A DNA stretch of 55,242 nucleotides, from positions 1-55,242 of the forward strand of contig JALSLQ010000038.1 in NCBI GenBank assembly GCA_026988235.1. The letters run 5' to 3'. Below are positions 44,146 to 52,393 of this stretch, piece by piece (within the stretch, counting starts at the first letter, position 1; each line of letters opens with the position of its first letter). Under the pieces are notes generated by a model. It was not told the origin of the DNA. It worked only from the letters and a program-made list of their open reading frames with translations, and ran no database searches. Source of the stretch: Sulfurimonas sp. Its GTDB lineage: Bacteria; Campylobacterota; Campylobacteria; Campylobacterales; Sulfurimonadaceae. Made by a program: the position numbers and the translations under genes.

Positions 44146-44530
44146 CTGAATCCTTTGTAATATTATTTTGTTCTTCAAAAGAAGTGTTACATTTTCCTGA
44201 TTTTACATTATAACGGTTAACAAGCATACTCGTAAAAACGCTAAACTGCATCAAAATACCTAAAATATCGGTTAAAAATCCGGGAACTATAAGTAAAATC
44301 GCTCCTATAAGCGTAAAAAGATTCAGTTTTTGAAACTGTTCTAAATCTATACAATTATATGAAACCGCTGTCATGTTTTCAACCAAAGTTTTTCTAAAAT
44401 TTACTAAAATAGAGATACCGATAAATGCCGTAAAAAGTATCTCAAAAAATGTTGCCAAACCACCTATAGCGGAAGAAATTTGCACCGATACAAGTACTTC
44501 TAAAAAAAGATATATTAAAAAGTAAATCAT
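44099..44530 (-). CDS. FxsA family membrane protein
   Basis: A 143-residue inner-membrane protein with about three to four helices and the FxsA pattern: an N-terminal LEVLVSVQISSAIGGLATFFEI-type segment (in parts) and LIGAILLIVPGFLTDILGIL, the family hallmark. FxsA of E. coli relieves F-exclusion of phage T7; the general role is unknown. It starts directly after the proS stop and its 3' end overlaps the Dsb-like gene. Confidence 0.88.
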   Translation of the reverse strand: MIYFLIYLFLEVLVSVQISSAIGGLATFFEILFTAFIGISILVNFRKTLVENMTAVSYNCIDLEQFQKLNLFTLIGAILLIVPGFLTDILGILMQFSVFTSMLVNRYNVKSGKCNTSFEEQNNITKDSDVIDVEIIEHDTTLK

Positions 44531-46234
44531 CTAAATGAGTTCCATAATTTTATCGAAAATTTCTTCGCTTTTAATATCTGTTTTCTCTTTTGTTGCTCTG
44601 TCAAAAATCTGTACATATCCGTTTACAAGTTCTTTACCTATAACAATCGTATAAGGAAATCCTATAAGTTCCGCATCTTTCATTTTAAAGCCAAAACGCT
44701 CTTTTCTGTCGTCAAGCATCACTTCTACATTTGCATCTTGAAGTTGTTTGTAAAGTTGCTCACCTGCTTGAGTCTGTGCCTCATCTTTTATGTTACTTAT
44801 CATAATATTTACCATATACGGTGCTGTCGCTTTTGTCCAGATACAACCATTTTCATCATGATGTTGCTCAATGACCGCCGCAACAAGCCGTGAAACACCC
44901 ATACCATATGTTCCCATAATAAAAGGCTGTGCTTTGCCGTTTTCATCTAGGAATTCAGCCTTTAACGCTTTAGAATAGGTCGTCCCTAATTTAAAGATAT
45001 GCCCTACTTCTATGCCTTTGCTAAAAGTGAGTTCTCCCTCACAATTAGGACAAATATCACCTTCATTTACCTCTGCAATATCTTCAAAATACGCCACATC
45101 ACTAAGTATTGATAAATCAACACCTATATAATGATAATCTAGCTCATTTGCCCCACAGACTAAATCTTTTGCATCTTTGAGATCACTATCTATAACATGC
45201 TTCGCTTTGTCTTGGTCAAGTGGTCCTATAAAACCGGGGACAAGTCCTATTGCTTGTAACTCTTCTTCTGTAACATCTACTATATCAAGTGCTTCTGTCG
45301 CATTGAGTGCTTTTACATCCTGAAGAGTATCACACCCACGAACAAAGAAAAGAACTATTTCACTTTCATCTTCGTACACAACTCTTTTTGCAACGCATTT
45401 AATTGTAAAATATGGGTCAATTTTAAAAAAGTCTGCAAGTTCGTCTATGGTTTTTACATCCGGTGTTGTAAATTTGTTAAATGTTACTTCGGGAGCTTCG
45501 GGAATTTCTGAACGCTTACTTCTTGAAGCCGCTTCAAGGTTTGCCCCATATTCACACTTGGAACAAACGGCAATCGTATCTTCACCGCTGTCTGCCAAGA
45601 CCATCAATTCCTTAGAGCCACTTCCACCGATTGCACCGCTATCTGCTTCTACAATTCTAAAATCAAGCCCTAAACGCGTCAATATTTTTTTATAAGCTGT
45701 TTCTACTGTATCAAATTCTCTGTCTAAATCTTCTGCTGTTGCATGAAAAGAGTACCCATCTTTCATAATAAATTCACGACCGCGCATCAAGCCAAAACGA
45801 GGACGCGCTTCATCACGAAACTTTGTTTTAATCTGATACAGATTTAGTGGTAAATTTTTATAAGAAGTCACACGATTTCGCACGACATCCACCATCATCT
45901 CTTCATGTGTCGGTCCTAGCACAAAGAGGTTATTTTTTCTATCATGAAAACGCAGGAGTTCTTTACCGAATTTTTCTATTCGTCCGCTCTTTTGCCATAA
46001 TTCTGCCGGTGTTACAAAAGAGAGTTCTACTTCTTGAGCGCCGATTTTTGTCATCTCTTCATTGATGATATTTTCGATTTTTTCAATAACTCTTTTGGCA
46101 AGAGGTAAATAGTTGTATAAACCGGCGGCTACCTGTGTGATAAAACCTGCACGCGATAAAAATATGTGACTTGGAAGTGTTGCATCAGAAGGTGCTTCTT
46201 TTGTTGTCGGGATAAACGCTCTGCTTCTTCTCAA
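44531..46234 (-). CDS. proS: Proline--tRNA ligase
   Basis: A 567-residue bacterial-type ProRS with the inserted editing domain (about 225-380) between motifs 2 and 3. Signatures: RAGFITQVAAGLYNYLPLAKR (in parts), FVLGPTHEEMM, FRDEARPRFGLMRGREFIMKD in pieces, and GTYGMGVSRL. The start codon is TTG at 46234 (MRRSRAFIPTTKEAP), with AAAGGA about 7 nt upstream; that N-terminus is the conserved one. It lies 3 nt after hemA. Confidence 0.95.
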   Translation of the reverse strand: MRRSRAFIPTTKEAPSDATLPSHIFLSRAGFITQVAAGLYNYLPLAKRVIEKIENIINEEMTKIGAQEVELSFVTPAELWQKSGRIEKFGKELLRFHDRKNNLFVLGPTHEEMMVDVVRNRVTSYKNLPLNLYQIKTKFRDEARPRFGLMRGREFIMKDGYSFHATAEDLDREFDTVETAYKKILTRLGLDFRIVEADSGAIGGSGSKELMVLADSGEDTIAVCSKCEYGANLEAASRSKRSEIPEAPEVTFNKFTTPDVKTIDELADFFKIDPYFTIKCVAKRVVYEDESEIVLFFVRGCDTLQDVKALNATEALDIVDVTEEELQAIGLVPGFIGPLDQDKAKHVIDSDLKDAKDLVCGANELDYHYIGVDLSILSDVAYFEDIAEVNEGDICPNCEGELTFSKGIEVGHIFKLGTTYSKALKAEFLDENGKAQPFIMGTYGMGVSRLVAAVIEQHHDENGCIWTKATAPYMVNIMISNIKDEAQTQAGEQLYKQLQDANVEVMLDDRKERFGFKMKDAELIGFPYTIVIGKELVNGYVQIFDRATKEKTDIKSEEIFDKIMELI

Positions 46235-46237
46235 ATT

Positions 46238-47518
46238 TTAATCCTTTTTTAAATGGTGTTTATATTGATCGGGAATATTATCATGCTCATCATTAAGAAT
46301 GTATTGCATTGCTCCCGTCGCTGTATCACTTTTAGCTTCATGCGAAGCCTTGCGCATCTTTTTTGTCATATCGTGCAAAAATCTTTTGATTGCCTGCTGT
46401 GCCATTTTTTGAGCTTGTTCTTCATACTCTTTTGGAATAAAGCCCTTTTTAATTGCTCTTTTTGTCTCTTTCTTAACAGATATATCAGCTTTTTTGTAAA
46501 TTTCTTTTATAATTGGTTCGACATTTAAGGCATCAAGCCATTCAAAAAATTCTACGACACCTCTTCCAACAATACCATGAGCCTGTCTGACATACTGTTC
46601 TCTTTGCGATTTATTTGCATCAACTATATTTTTAATGTCATCCACAACAAAAAGATAAATATCATCTCTCTTTTTTAAATCAATATCTCTTGGTATTGCC
46701 AAATCAAACCAAAATCTCTCAAAATCCACATCTTCTACCAACTCATTTGTAATAATAGGATAGGCTGCACTTGTTGCAGTAAATATAATATCAAACTCAT
46801 TCACTGCTTTGTCTAAGTCTCCAAAATCATATACTTCGGCTCGACACTCTTGGGCCAAAGTTTCTGCTTTTTGTTTTGTCCTATTTGCAATAAATGTTCG
46901 TACACCATCTGAAATAAGATGCTTTGCACATATTTCACTCATCTCACCGACACCGATGACAAGCGCTTTTTTCTCATGCAAACTTTGTACTTTTTCTTTA
47001 ATCTGTCCAATAGCAACAGAAGCAACAGAAACAGGTTTTGAAGAAATATCTGTCAGGTTTCTTACTTTTGCCGCACATTTAAAAGCATGGCTGATAGCCC
47101 TCGACATTTTTTTCGCCGAGTAGCCTCGTTCATGTGAAAATCTAAATGCATCTTTGAGTTGCCCTGCAATTTGTGTTTCACCGACTACCATAGAGTCGAT
47201 AGAACTCGCAACAGCAAAAAGATGATGGATGGCACTACTGTCGTCGACTATCTCAGCAGTTTCGTAAAGTAACTTTTCAGCTAAACCTGCTTTAAAAACC
47301 AAAAGCTTAATAATATGCTTTGTCGCTTGCGTAATATCACTACAGCATACATATAATTCCATTCTGTTACATGTAGCGAGCATTATCGCTTCACTGATAT
47401 TTTCAGAGGCTAGCAGTCTTTGCAGACATGCTTCTTTCTCTTCATCCGTATAAGTAAATTTTTCTCTTAGCGTTATATCACTGTTTTTATGGGAGAGGCT
47501 TACTGTTAAATAATGCAT
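46238..47518 (-). CDS. hemA: Glutamyl-tRNA reductase
   Basis: A 426-residue enzyme making glutamate-1-semialdehyde from Glu-tRNA, the first step of C5-pathway heme synthesis. The catalytic cysteine is in MLATCNRMELYVC (about residue 49), with SMVVGETQIAGQLKDAF, the NADPH-binding VIGVGEMSEICAKHL and a C-terminal dimerisation helix. The long C-terminal tail (about 400-426) is charged. TAATG overlap with the prenyl synthase stop couples the two genes. Confidence 0.95.
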   Translation of the reverse strand: MHYLTVSLSHKNSDITLREKFTYTDEEKEACLQRLLASENISEAIMLATCNRMELYVCCSDITQATKHIIKLLVFKAGLAEKLLYETAEIVDDSSAIHHLFAVASSIDSMVVGETQIAGQLKDAFRFSHERGYSAKKMSRAISHAFKCAAKVRNLTDISSKPVSVASVAIGQIKEKVQSLHEKKALVIGVGEMSEICAKHLISDGVRTFIANRTKQKAETLAQECRAEVYDFGDLDKAVNEFDIIFTATSAAYPIITNELVEDVDFERFWFDLAIPRDIDLKKRDDIYLFVVDDIKNIVDANKSQREQYVRQAHGIVGRGVVEFFEWLDALNVEPIIKEIYKKADISVKKETKRAIKKGFIPKEYEEQAQKMAQQAIKRFLHDMTKKMRKASHEAKSDTATGAMQYILNDEHDNIPDQYKHHLKKD

Positions 47519-48405
47519 TAATAACTTCTTTTTATCATAGTTTCTAAAATATTGACTAGACTTTCATCTTCGTGCATAGCTTGTTTTGCTTCATTTGAAA
47601 GCTTTTGTGCAAGTTGAAAAGATTTTTCTATTGTTTTGTGCTCTTGCATTTTTGCCTGCATCCAGTGAAGTTCTTCGACTGTCGGTTTTTTTGCATGAAG
47701 TGAAATTAGCTTTTCTTTATCTTCATTATTCAGTTTTTCATAAAGATAAATATAAGGCAAAGTACATTTCCCCTCTACATAATCATTCATCGCAGGTTTT
47801 CCAAGGGTTTTTTCATCCGCCGTAATATCAAGAATATCATCAATAATTTGAAAAGAGAGTCCAAGGTTTCTTCCGTACAAAGCATGTTTATCTGCATCTT
47901 TGCCTGCTAGTATAGCACTTGCTTTTGCAGCAGCTTCTATCAGTGTTGCAGTTTTAAGATAAAGCATATCAAGATAGCGTTGTTCATCACTGTTAAAATT
48001 TTCTGCCATTTTCACATCCATCATCTCACCTTTTGAGAGAGCTGTGACGGAAGACGCAATTGTTTGTGCCACTTCTTTGTCAAATGCAACTAGTTCCGTA
48101 AACGCTTTAGAGTATAAAATATCACCAAGCATAACAGCGGTTTTACTCCCATCAGTTGCATTGATTGAGGCTTCACCTCGTCTTGTCATTGCCTCATCAA
48201 TCACATCATCATGTAACAACGAAGCCGCATGAATAAGCTCGACTATGGCAGCTAAAAGAGGGGCATCTTTATGTTTTGAGGCAATTTTTAAAATAAGTTT
48301 TGCCCGAAGTCTTTTTCCGCCTTGCAGCATGGCAAACAAATGTGTTACCTCATCATAATCACACTCTTGAATCAGTCTTGTTATTTGTGCTTCTACTCTT
48401 TGCAT
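47518..48405 (-). CDS. Polyprenyl diphosphate synthase
   Basis: A 295-residue trans-prenyltransferase elongating isoprenoid diphosphates, probably for the menaquinone side chain. The first aspartate-rich motif is LLHDDVIDEAMTRRGEAS and the second QIIDDILDITADEKTLGKP, with GGKRLRAKLIL near the N-terminus. The small residues before the first motif would allow a long chain, but the exact length cannot be predicted. It is an IspB-type member and overlaps hemA by one nucleotide. Confidence 0.92.
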   Translation of the reverse strand: MQRVEAQITRLIQECDYDEVTHLFAMLQGGKRLRAKLILKIASKHKDAPLLAAIVELIHAASLLHDDVIDEAMTRRGEASINATDGSKTAVMLGDILYSKAFTELVAFDKEVAQTIASSVTALSKGEMMDVKMAENFNSDEQRYLDMLYLKTATLIEAAAKASAILAGKDADKHALYGRNLGLSFQIIDDILDITADEKTLGKPAMNDYVEGKCTLPYIYLYEKLNNEDKEKLISLHAKKPTVEELHWMQAKMQEHKTIEKSFQLAQKLSNEAKQAMHEDESLVNILETMIKRSY

Positions 48406-48410
48406 TTATC

Positions 48411-48833
48411 TCATCTTTTTTTATTTTTAAATATTTTTAAGCTTATTTGGTCTTTACGGTCAGATAAATAAAGAACAAACGAAGCAATATTTTTTTTAAC
48501 ATCAAACTCTTTAAATTTAATTAGTATATATGGTACATTATAAAAATCTGCTCCAGGAGTTTTTAATTTAACCCGAAAACTTTGATTTTTATGATTAAGA
48601 TAGAGTATATTTTGCGCAACATTTTTATCATAAGAACGCAGTATTACGAGTCCATCATTCACATACAAAGTCCATCTAAATTTAAAGAGTCTTGTTTTAT
48701 TATCGTATTTTACAAGAATTTTCTTTTGCACATCCTTTTTAAGTGAAATTTCTCTCACTTTTTGTAAATCATTAGCAAAAAGAGCACTGTTTAAAAAAAA
48801 CAGTGCTAAAAAAAACTGTAAAATACTTTTCAA
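48411..48833 (-). CDS. Exported hypothetical protein in the heme/menaquinone operon
   Basis: A 140-residue protein with a signal peptide (LQFFLALFFLNSALFA, cleavage near residue 20) and a small, basic, probably beta-rich periplasmic part (VLVKYDNKTRLFKFRWTL-like strands). I do not recognise the family; a gene of this kind lies at the same place beside DUF2018 in C. jejuni. The start is TTG at 48833, 3 nt after the DUF2018 stop, with poor ribosome-binding sequence. A terminator-like hairpin lies inside its signal-peptide codons. Confidence 0.75.
   Translation of the reverse strand: MKSILQFFLALFFLNSALFANDLQKVREISLKKDVQKKILVKYDNKTRLFKFRWTLYVNDGLVILRSYDKNVAQNILYLNHKNQSFRVKLKTPGADFYNVPYILIKFKEFDVKKNIASFVLYLSDRKDQISLKIFKNKKR
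48783..48807 (-). terminator. Terminator-like hairpin inside the hypothetical gene's 5' end
   Basis: On the minus strand AGCACTGTTT pairs perfectly with AAACAGTGCT (10 bp, 5-nt loop), followed by CTTTTTGC. It covers codons about 9-17, encoding part of the signal peptide. It has the form of an intrinsic terminator but lies within a coding region, so it may act as an attenuator of the downstream operon, or merely reflect the codons used. Confidence 0.4.
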
Positions 48834-48836
48834 TGA

Positions 48837-49124
48837 TTATTCACTTTGAGAAAGGATACTACCCATAATTTCTACAAAAATACTTTTTGTTTTTGTATTC
48901 ACCTCATCAAGATTATTCATTTTATATTGTGAAATTGCCGAATCAATATCATCGCCTACTTGTTTTTCAAGCATAAGCTCCATCGTAGCGGCTTTTTCTA
49001 TAAAGTTTTCTAATTCCTGTCTTACAATATCATTGTTGGCATTAAAAACTACATCCATAAATTTTGATCGTGGAGAACCTCCAAAGATATCTTCTTCATC
49101 TTCAAATAACGCACTGTAACTCAT
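48837..49124 (-). CDS. DUF2018 family protein
   Basis: A 95-residue, acidic, helical cytosolic protein (YSALFEDEEDIFGGSPRSKF at the N-terminus, then KLMEL/MEKQVG-type helices). The FGGSPRSKFMDVVFNAN segment is typical of DUF2018, a small family restricted as far as I know to Campylobacterota. It is the first gene of the nine-gene operon running down to the UbiD-like gene. No function is known. Confidence 0.85.
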   Translation of the reverse strand: MSYSALFEDEEDIFGGSPRSKFMDVVFNANNDIVRQELENFIEKAATMELMLEKQVGDDIDSAISQYKMNNLDEVNTKTKSIFVEIMGSILSQSE

Positions 49125-49156
49125 TTATATTTCCTTTATTTTTAATAATTTATACG

Positions 49157-49162
49157 ATTATA
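49157..49162 (-). promoter_or_regulatory. Likely -10 element for the DUF2018–ubiD operon
   Basis: Minus-strand TATAAT, 32 nt before the DUF2018 ATG and just after the argB stop; AAAGGA precedes the ATG. It could start the whole nine-gene transcript. Confidence 0.5.
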
Positions 49163-49169
49163 ACGATTT

Positions 49170-50021
49170 TTACTTAACAATTTGGGTGCCCACACCCTCT
49201 GATGTAAAAAGTTCAAGTAACATTGAGTGTTCAAGTCTGCCGTCAATTATATGCGCCTTTTGTACACCGCCATCAATCGCTTCAAGACAGGCATCGACCT
49301 TTGGTACCATACCGCCATGAATTGTTCCGTTATCTTTCAAAATTTTCACTTCATCTTTTGTCAAAGTAGAGAGCAATTGTTTATCTTGATTAAGCACACC
49401 TTCTGTATCGGTCAAAAAAATAATTTTATTGGCACCTATGGCTTTTGCAACATATGAAGCACATAAATCTGCATTAATGTTATACCCCGGATGTCCCATC
49501 TCTTCACCGGCTGCAATCGGTGCAATAACAGGAACAAAATTCTCTTTAATAAGATTAGAAATTACTTCTGCTTTGACATTGGTTATATTTCCAGTGAGTC
49601 CCCATTTAGAAAAATCTTTTGCACGCGCAGAAATAAAATGCGCATCTTTCCCACTAATACCTATTGCCTTGGCTCCATGAGAATTAAGGAGTGAAGCTAT
49701 CTCTTTATTTATTTCACCGCTAAGTATCATCTCGGCGATACGCATCGTCTCTTTTGTCGTCACACGCTGCCCTTCTATAAACTGTGTCTCAATTTTTAAA
49801 GCATCGAGCATTTGTGTAATTTTTTTTCCACCACCATGAATAATCACAGGTTTAATGCCTACAAGATACATAAGTAAAATATCTTCGGCAAATTTTTCTT
49901 TTAACTGTGGAGAGGTTTGTGCAGAACCACCATATTTTATAACCACTATCTCTTTTCTAAATTCACGAATAAACGGAAGTGCATCAAGAAGTGTTTTTAC
50001 TGTTTCAATTTTTGCTTGCAA
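49170..50021 (-). CDS. argB: Acetylglutamate kinase
   Basis: A 283-residue amino-acid kinase phosphorylating N-acetylglutamate in arginine synthesis. Signatures are VVIKYGGSAQ, PVIIHGGGKKI, the EGQRVTT segment and YNINADLCASYVAKAI. The start is TTG at 50021 (TTGCAAGCAAAA) with AAGGAAA about 7 nt upstream. An N-terminal helix (KIETVKTLLDALPFI) suggests an arginine-sensitive, hexameric form. Confidence 0.95.
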   Translation of the reverse strand: MQAKIETVKTLLDALPFIREFRKEIVVIKYGGSAQTSPQLKEKFAEDILLMYLVGIKPVIIHGGGKKITQMLDALKIETQFIEGQRVTTKETMRIAEMILSGEINKEIASLLNSHGAKAIGISGKDAHFISARAKDFSKWGLTGNITNVKAEVISNLIKENFVPVIAPIAAGEEMGHPGYNINADLCASYVAKAIGANKIIFLTDTEGVLNQDKQLLSTLTKDEVKILKDNGTIHGGMVPKVDACLEAIDGGVQKAHIIDGRLEHSMLLELFTSEGVGTQIVK

Positions 50022-50369
50022 TATAATTTCCTTAGAGCAATAATAATGGTGCTATTTTAACCAATATTAGATTATTTAAAGATTATTTGCTTTTATGAGA
50101 GTATAATCTTTTAAGTAAGAAAGGCAAAAGCCTCCCCTCAATGGCATTAAGTTGAAAAAAGTGTGATGTTTTCCTGGAACCCGAACTTTCAAATGCTAAA
50201 GCATGACTTAGAAAAAAACTAAATTTTTTTCTGTAGTCCGGGCTGAGAGTGGCAAGAGTATTGCAACAGCCGGCACTAAAGTACCGGTTCCGAGAAAACA
50301 TTAATTTTCTTAACTTAATGGCGCTGTGCCACCCTCTTACCTATATATAAGAAACACTAGGAGTAGAAA
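50022..50369. other. 348-bp intergenic region with promoter and repeats
   Basis: Between divergent argB and the DUF308 gene. It has a plus-strand TATAAT at 50102-50107, a short hairpin AAGGC-AAAA-GCCT (about 50120-50133), a composite REP element (50176-50291), and imperfect outer inverted arms GGCATTAAGTTGAAAA (about 50143-50158) and TTTTCTTAACTTAATGGC (about 50305-50322). A TATATATAA before an AGGAG site serves the DUF308 gene. No convincing coding frame is present; the minus-strand frame across 50083-50301 is repeat-derived. Confidence 0.6.
50176..50291 (+). repeat. Composite REP element 3 with an expanded loop
   Basis: GGAACCCGAACTTT, about 45 nt of unrelated sequence, then AGTCCGGGCTGAGAGTGG, spacer, and CCGGCACTAAAGTACCGG with TTCC. 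The order (CCCG-type palindrome, spacer, CCGG-type palindrome) is that of the other copies, but the first palindrome is split by the insert, which contains its own small hairpins (ATGCT-AA-AGCAT). Confidence 0.7.
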
Positions 50370-50915
50370 ATGTGGAAGTATCCTATAGATGAAAATCTGT
50401 TTGACAAATTTAGTAAATATTCAAAAATCACTGGTATAATTTTTATTATATTAGGCATTATTGGTATTATATATCCTGTGTTTATGACGCTAGTAACAGT
50501 AACTTTTGTTGCGTGGCTTATGATATTTGGTGGTTTTATGGCAGGTTATTTTACTTACCTTAGTGACAAAAGCAATTCTCTTGGTTGGCTTAAAAGTATT
50601 ATTCTTATCGGCATTGGTTTACTTATAATATTTTATCCTTTAACAGGAATAGGAACAGTTGGACTACTTTTAGCAATCTACTTTTTTATGGATTCATTCG
50701 CCGGTTTTTCACTCGCTCTTTCAATGCGTCCGGCAAATGGATGGATTTGGTGGATGGTTAATGCAGTTTTTTCAATGCTTATCGGAATCTTATTTATAGT
50801 TGGTTGGCCTTTAACATCGGCTTATCTTATAGGTTTGCTCGTTGGATTCAGTCTTTTCTTTGATGGTTTTTCTCTCCTAATAACTGGCTCAATCTTTAAA
50901 AAGATGAATAAATAG
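50370..50915 (+). CDS. DUF308/HdeD family membrane protein
   Basis: A 181-residue protein with six membrane helices arranged as three repeated helix pairs, the HdeD/DUF308 plan (GIIFIILGIIGIIYPVF; GIGLLIIFYPLTGIGTV; IGILFIVGWPLTSAYLIG). HdeD of E. coli is linked to acid resistance; elsewhere the role is unknown. AGGAG precedes the ATG. The permease gene begins 2 nt after its stop, so the two form a small operon that lies between two repeat clusters. Confidence 0.87.
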   Translation: MWKYPIDENLFDKFSKYSKITGIIFIILGIIGIIYPVFMTLVTVTFVAWLMIFGGFMAGYFTYLSDKSNSLGWLKSIILIGIGLLIIFYPLTGIGTVGLLLAIYFFMDSFAGFSLALSMRPANGWIWWMVNAVFSMLIGILFIVGWPLTSAYLIGLLVGFSLFFDGFSLLITGSIFKKMNK

Positions 50916-50917
50916 CC

Positions 50918-52204
50918 ATGCAAACAAAAAAAGCTTTTGGACTTTGGAGTGCTGTCTTTTTAGGCATCGGTTCCATGGTGGGTGCGGGTATATTTATTGT
51001 TATTGGTCAAGCGGGAGCTATGGCTGGGAACATGGTCTGGCTTTCTTTTATTTTTGGTGGAATTATTGCATTACTAAGTGGCTATTCTCTTGCAAAACTT
51101 GCCGTAAGATATCAATCTCGTGGAGGAATTGTCGAGTATTTAGTGCAAGGTTTCGGTGAAAATATTTTTTCAGGTTCGATGGGTGTTATGTTTTACTTTT
51201 CACAACTCATAGCAATTGCTGCAGTTGCAAAATCTTTTGGAATGTATAGTGCAACTTTTATGCATAATGGAGATAGTTTACGGGTTAATATTTTCGCAGT
51301 TGGTGTTGTAACTTTATTTACTTTTATTAATCTTGTTGGCGCTTCTATCGTTGCTAAATCCGAAAATTTTATAGTTATCATAAAATTGGGTATTCTTATA
51401 ACTTTTGCTATTGCTGCTCTTTTTACTATAAAACCGGCTTTGTTAAGTGTAGCTGATATGCCACCTATTCATGGAATGATTTTCGCCATAGGTATTACAT
51501 TTTTTGCCTATCAAGGTTTTAATGTTATTACAAATACAGTCGAAGATATGGATAATCCAAAGGTTACAATGATGCGTGCTATGTTTATAGCCTTATTATT
51601 TGTTGCTGGGCTTTACATCCTTACAAGTATTTCAGTTCTTGGAAACTTACCACTAGATACAATCATAAAAACGAAAGATTATGCTTTAGCAGAAGCTGCA
51701 AAACCAATATTTGGAGAGTGGGGATTTAAAATTATGGCAGCTACTGCACTTTTGGCAACTGCTTCAGCTATTAATGCGACACTCTATGCTGTTTCTGACA
51801 TTGGATATACTATGGCAAAAGAAGGAAATCTTCCTCAGAGATACGAGTATAATGTTTATAAATCATACGAAGGACTTATAATAAGTACTGTGCTTATCAT
51901 ACCTATGATACTCTTTTTTAATCTTTCACAAATCACTACTGTTGCCGTCATTGTAATGCTTATTGTTCAAGGAAGTACGCATATAGCTCATTTAAATGTT
52001 ATTCAACAAACAGGTGCAAAAAAGTACCTTATTGTTTTAGCAAGTATTGCTATGTTTAGTGTTGCCGCTCTTACACTTTATTCAACTTACAAAACAATGC
52101 CAGAAATCGCATACTACCTTATAGCTGCATTTGCTTTAGCATTTACTACAGAGTATTTATTACGATATTTTCATAACAGGACTATTTCTAAACAAACGCA
52201 TTGA
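50918..52204 (+). CDS. APC family amino acid permease
   Basis: A 428-residue transporter with about 12 helices. It begins AFGLWSAVFLGIGSMVGAGIFIVIGQAG, the APC N-terminal substrate-binding signature, and keeps the helix-6 region FAYQGFNVITNTVEDMDNP. The substrate, an amino acid or polyamine, cannot be told. Its final codon (CAT) and TGA stop belong to the 100-nt repeat unit that starts at 52199; the other copies of that unit read CATTCAG here, which would not stop. Confidence 0.9.
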   Translation: MQTKKAFGLWSAVFLGIGSMVGAGIFIVIGQAGAMAGNMVWLSFIFGGIIALLSGYSLAKLAVRYQSRGGIVEYLVQGFGENIFSGSMGVMFYFSQLIAIAAVAKSFGMYSATFMHNGDSLRVNIFAVGVVTLFTFINLVGASIVAKSENFIVIIKLGILITFAIAALFTIKPALLSVADMPPIHGMIFAIGITFFAYQGFNVITNTVEDMDNPKVTMMRAMFIALLFVAGLYILTSISVLGNLPLDTIIKTKDYALAEAAKPIFGEWGFKIMAATALLATASAINATLYAVSDIGYTMAKEGNLPQRYEYNVYKSYEGLIISTVLIIPMILFFNLSQITTVAVIVMLIVQGSTHIAHLNVIQQTGAKKYLIVLASIAMFSVAALTLYSTYKTMPEIAYYLIAAFALAFTTEYLLRYFHNRTISKQTH

Positions 52205-52298
52205 GTTAAGCAATTTTTTCACAACGCGGACTTTAGTCCGGGCTGAGAGTAGTAAGAGAGTTACAACAGCCGGCACTAAAGTACCGGTTCCGAGAAAG
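52199..52298 (+). repeat. Tandem repeat unit 1 with composite REP element 4
   Basis: Starts CATTGAGTTAAGCAATTTTT and ends GGTTCCGAGAAAG. Within it 52225-52291 is a composite REP: CGCGGACTTTAGTCCGGG, a spacer with CTGAGAGTAGTAAGAG, and CCGGCACTAAAGTACCGG. The unit is repeated directly in 52299-52393. It fills the gap between the convergent permease and lpxK genes. Confidence 0.8.
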
Positions 52299-52393
52299 CA
52301 TTCAGTTAAGCAATTTTTCACAACCCGTACTTTAGTGCGGGCTTTGTGGCTTTAAAGACTAAGGCCTAGGTTAAAACCTAGGTTCCGAGAAAG
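52299..52393 (+). repeat. Tandem repeat unit 2, overlapping the lpxK 3' end
   Basis: Starts CATTCAGTTAAGCAATTTTT, continues CACAACCCGTACTTTAGTGC, then a diverged second palindrome CCTAGGTT-AA-AACCTAGG (52365-52382), and ends GGTTCCGAGAAAG. A third partial start, CATTCAGTTT, follows at 52394. The second palindrome differs in sequence from the other copies yet still pairs perfectly, a sign of selection for the structure or of a separate REP subtype. Confidence 0.78.

Noticed and set aside
50083-50301. 72-codon minus-strand frame in the argB–DUF308 gap
   Set aside because: It overlays the REP element and promoter region, has no ribosome site and no protein-like composition.
52199-52393. Integron attC sites
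   Set aside because: Palindromes and tandem spacing are suggestive, but there are no attC core sites (GTTRRRY/RYYYAAC at the ends) and no integrase, and genes on either side are not short one-direction cassettes.
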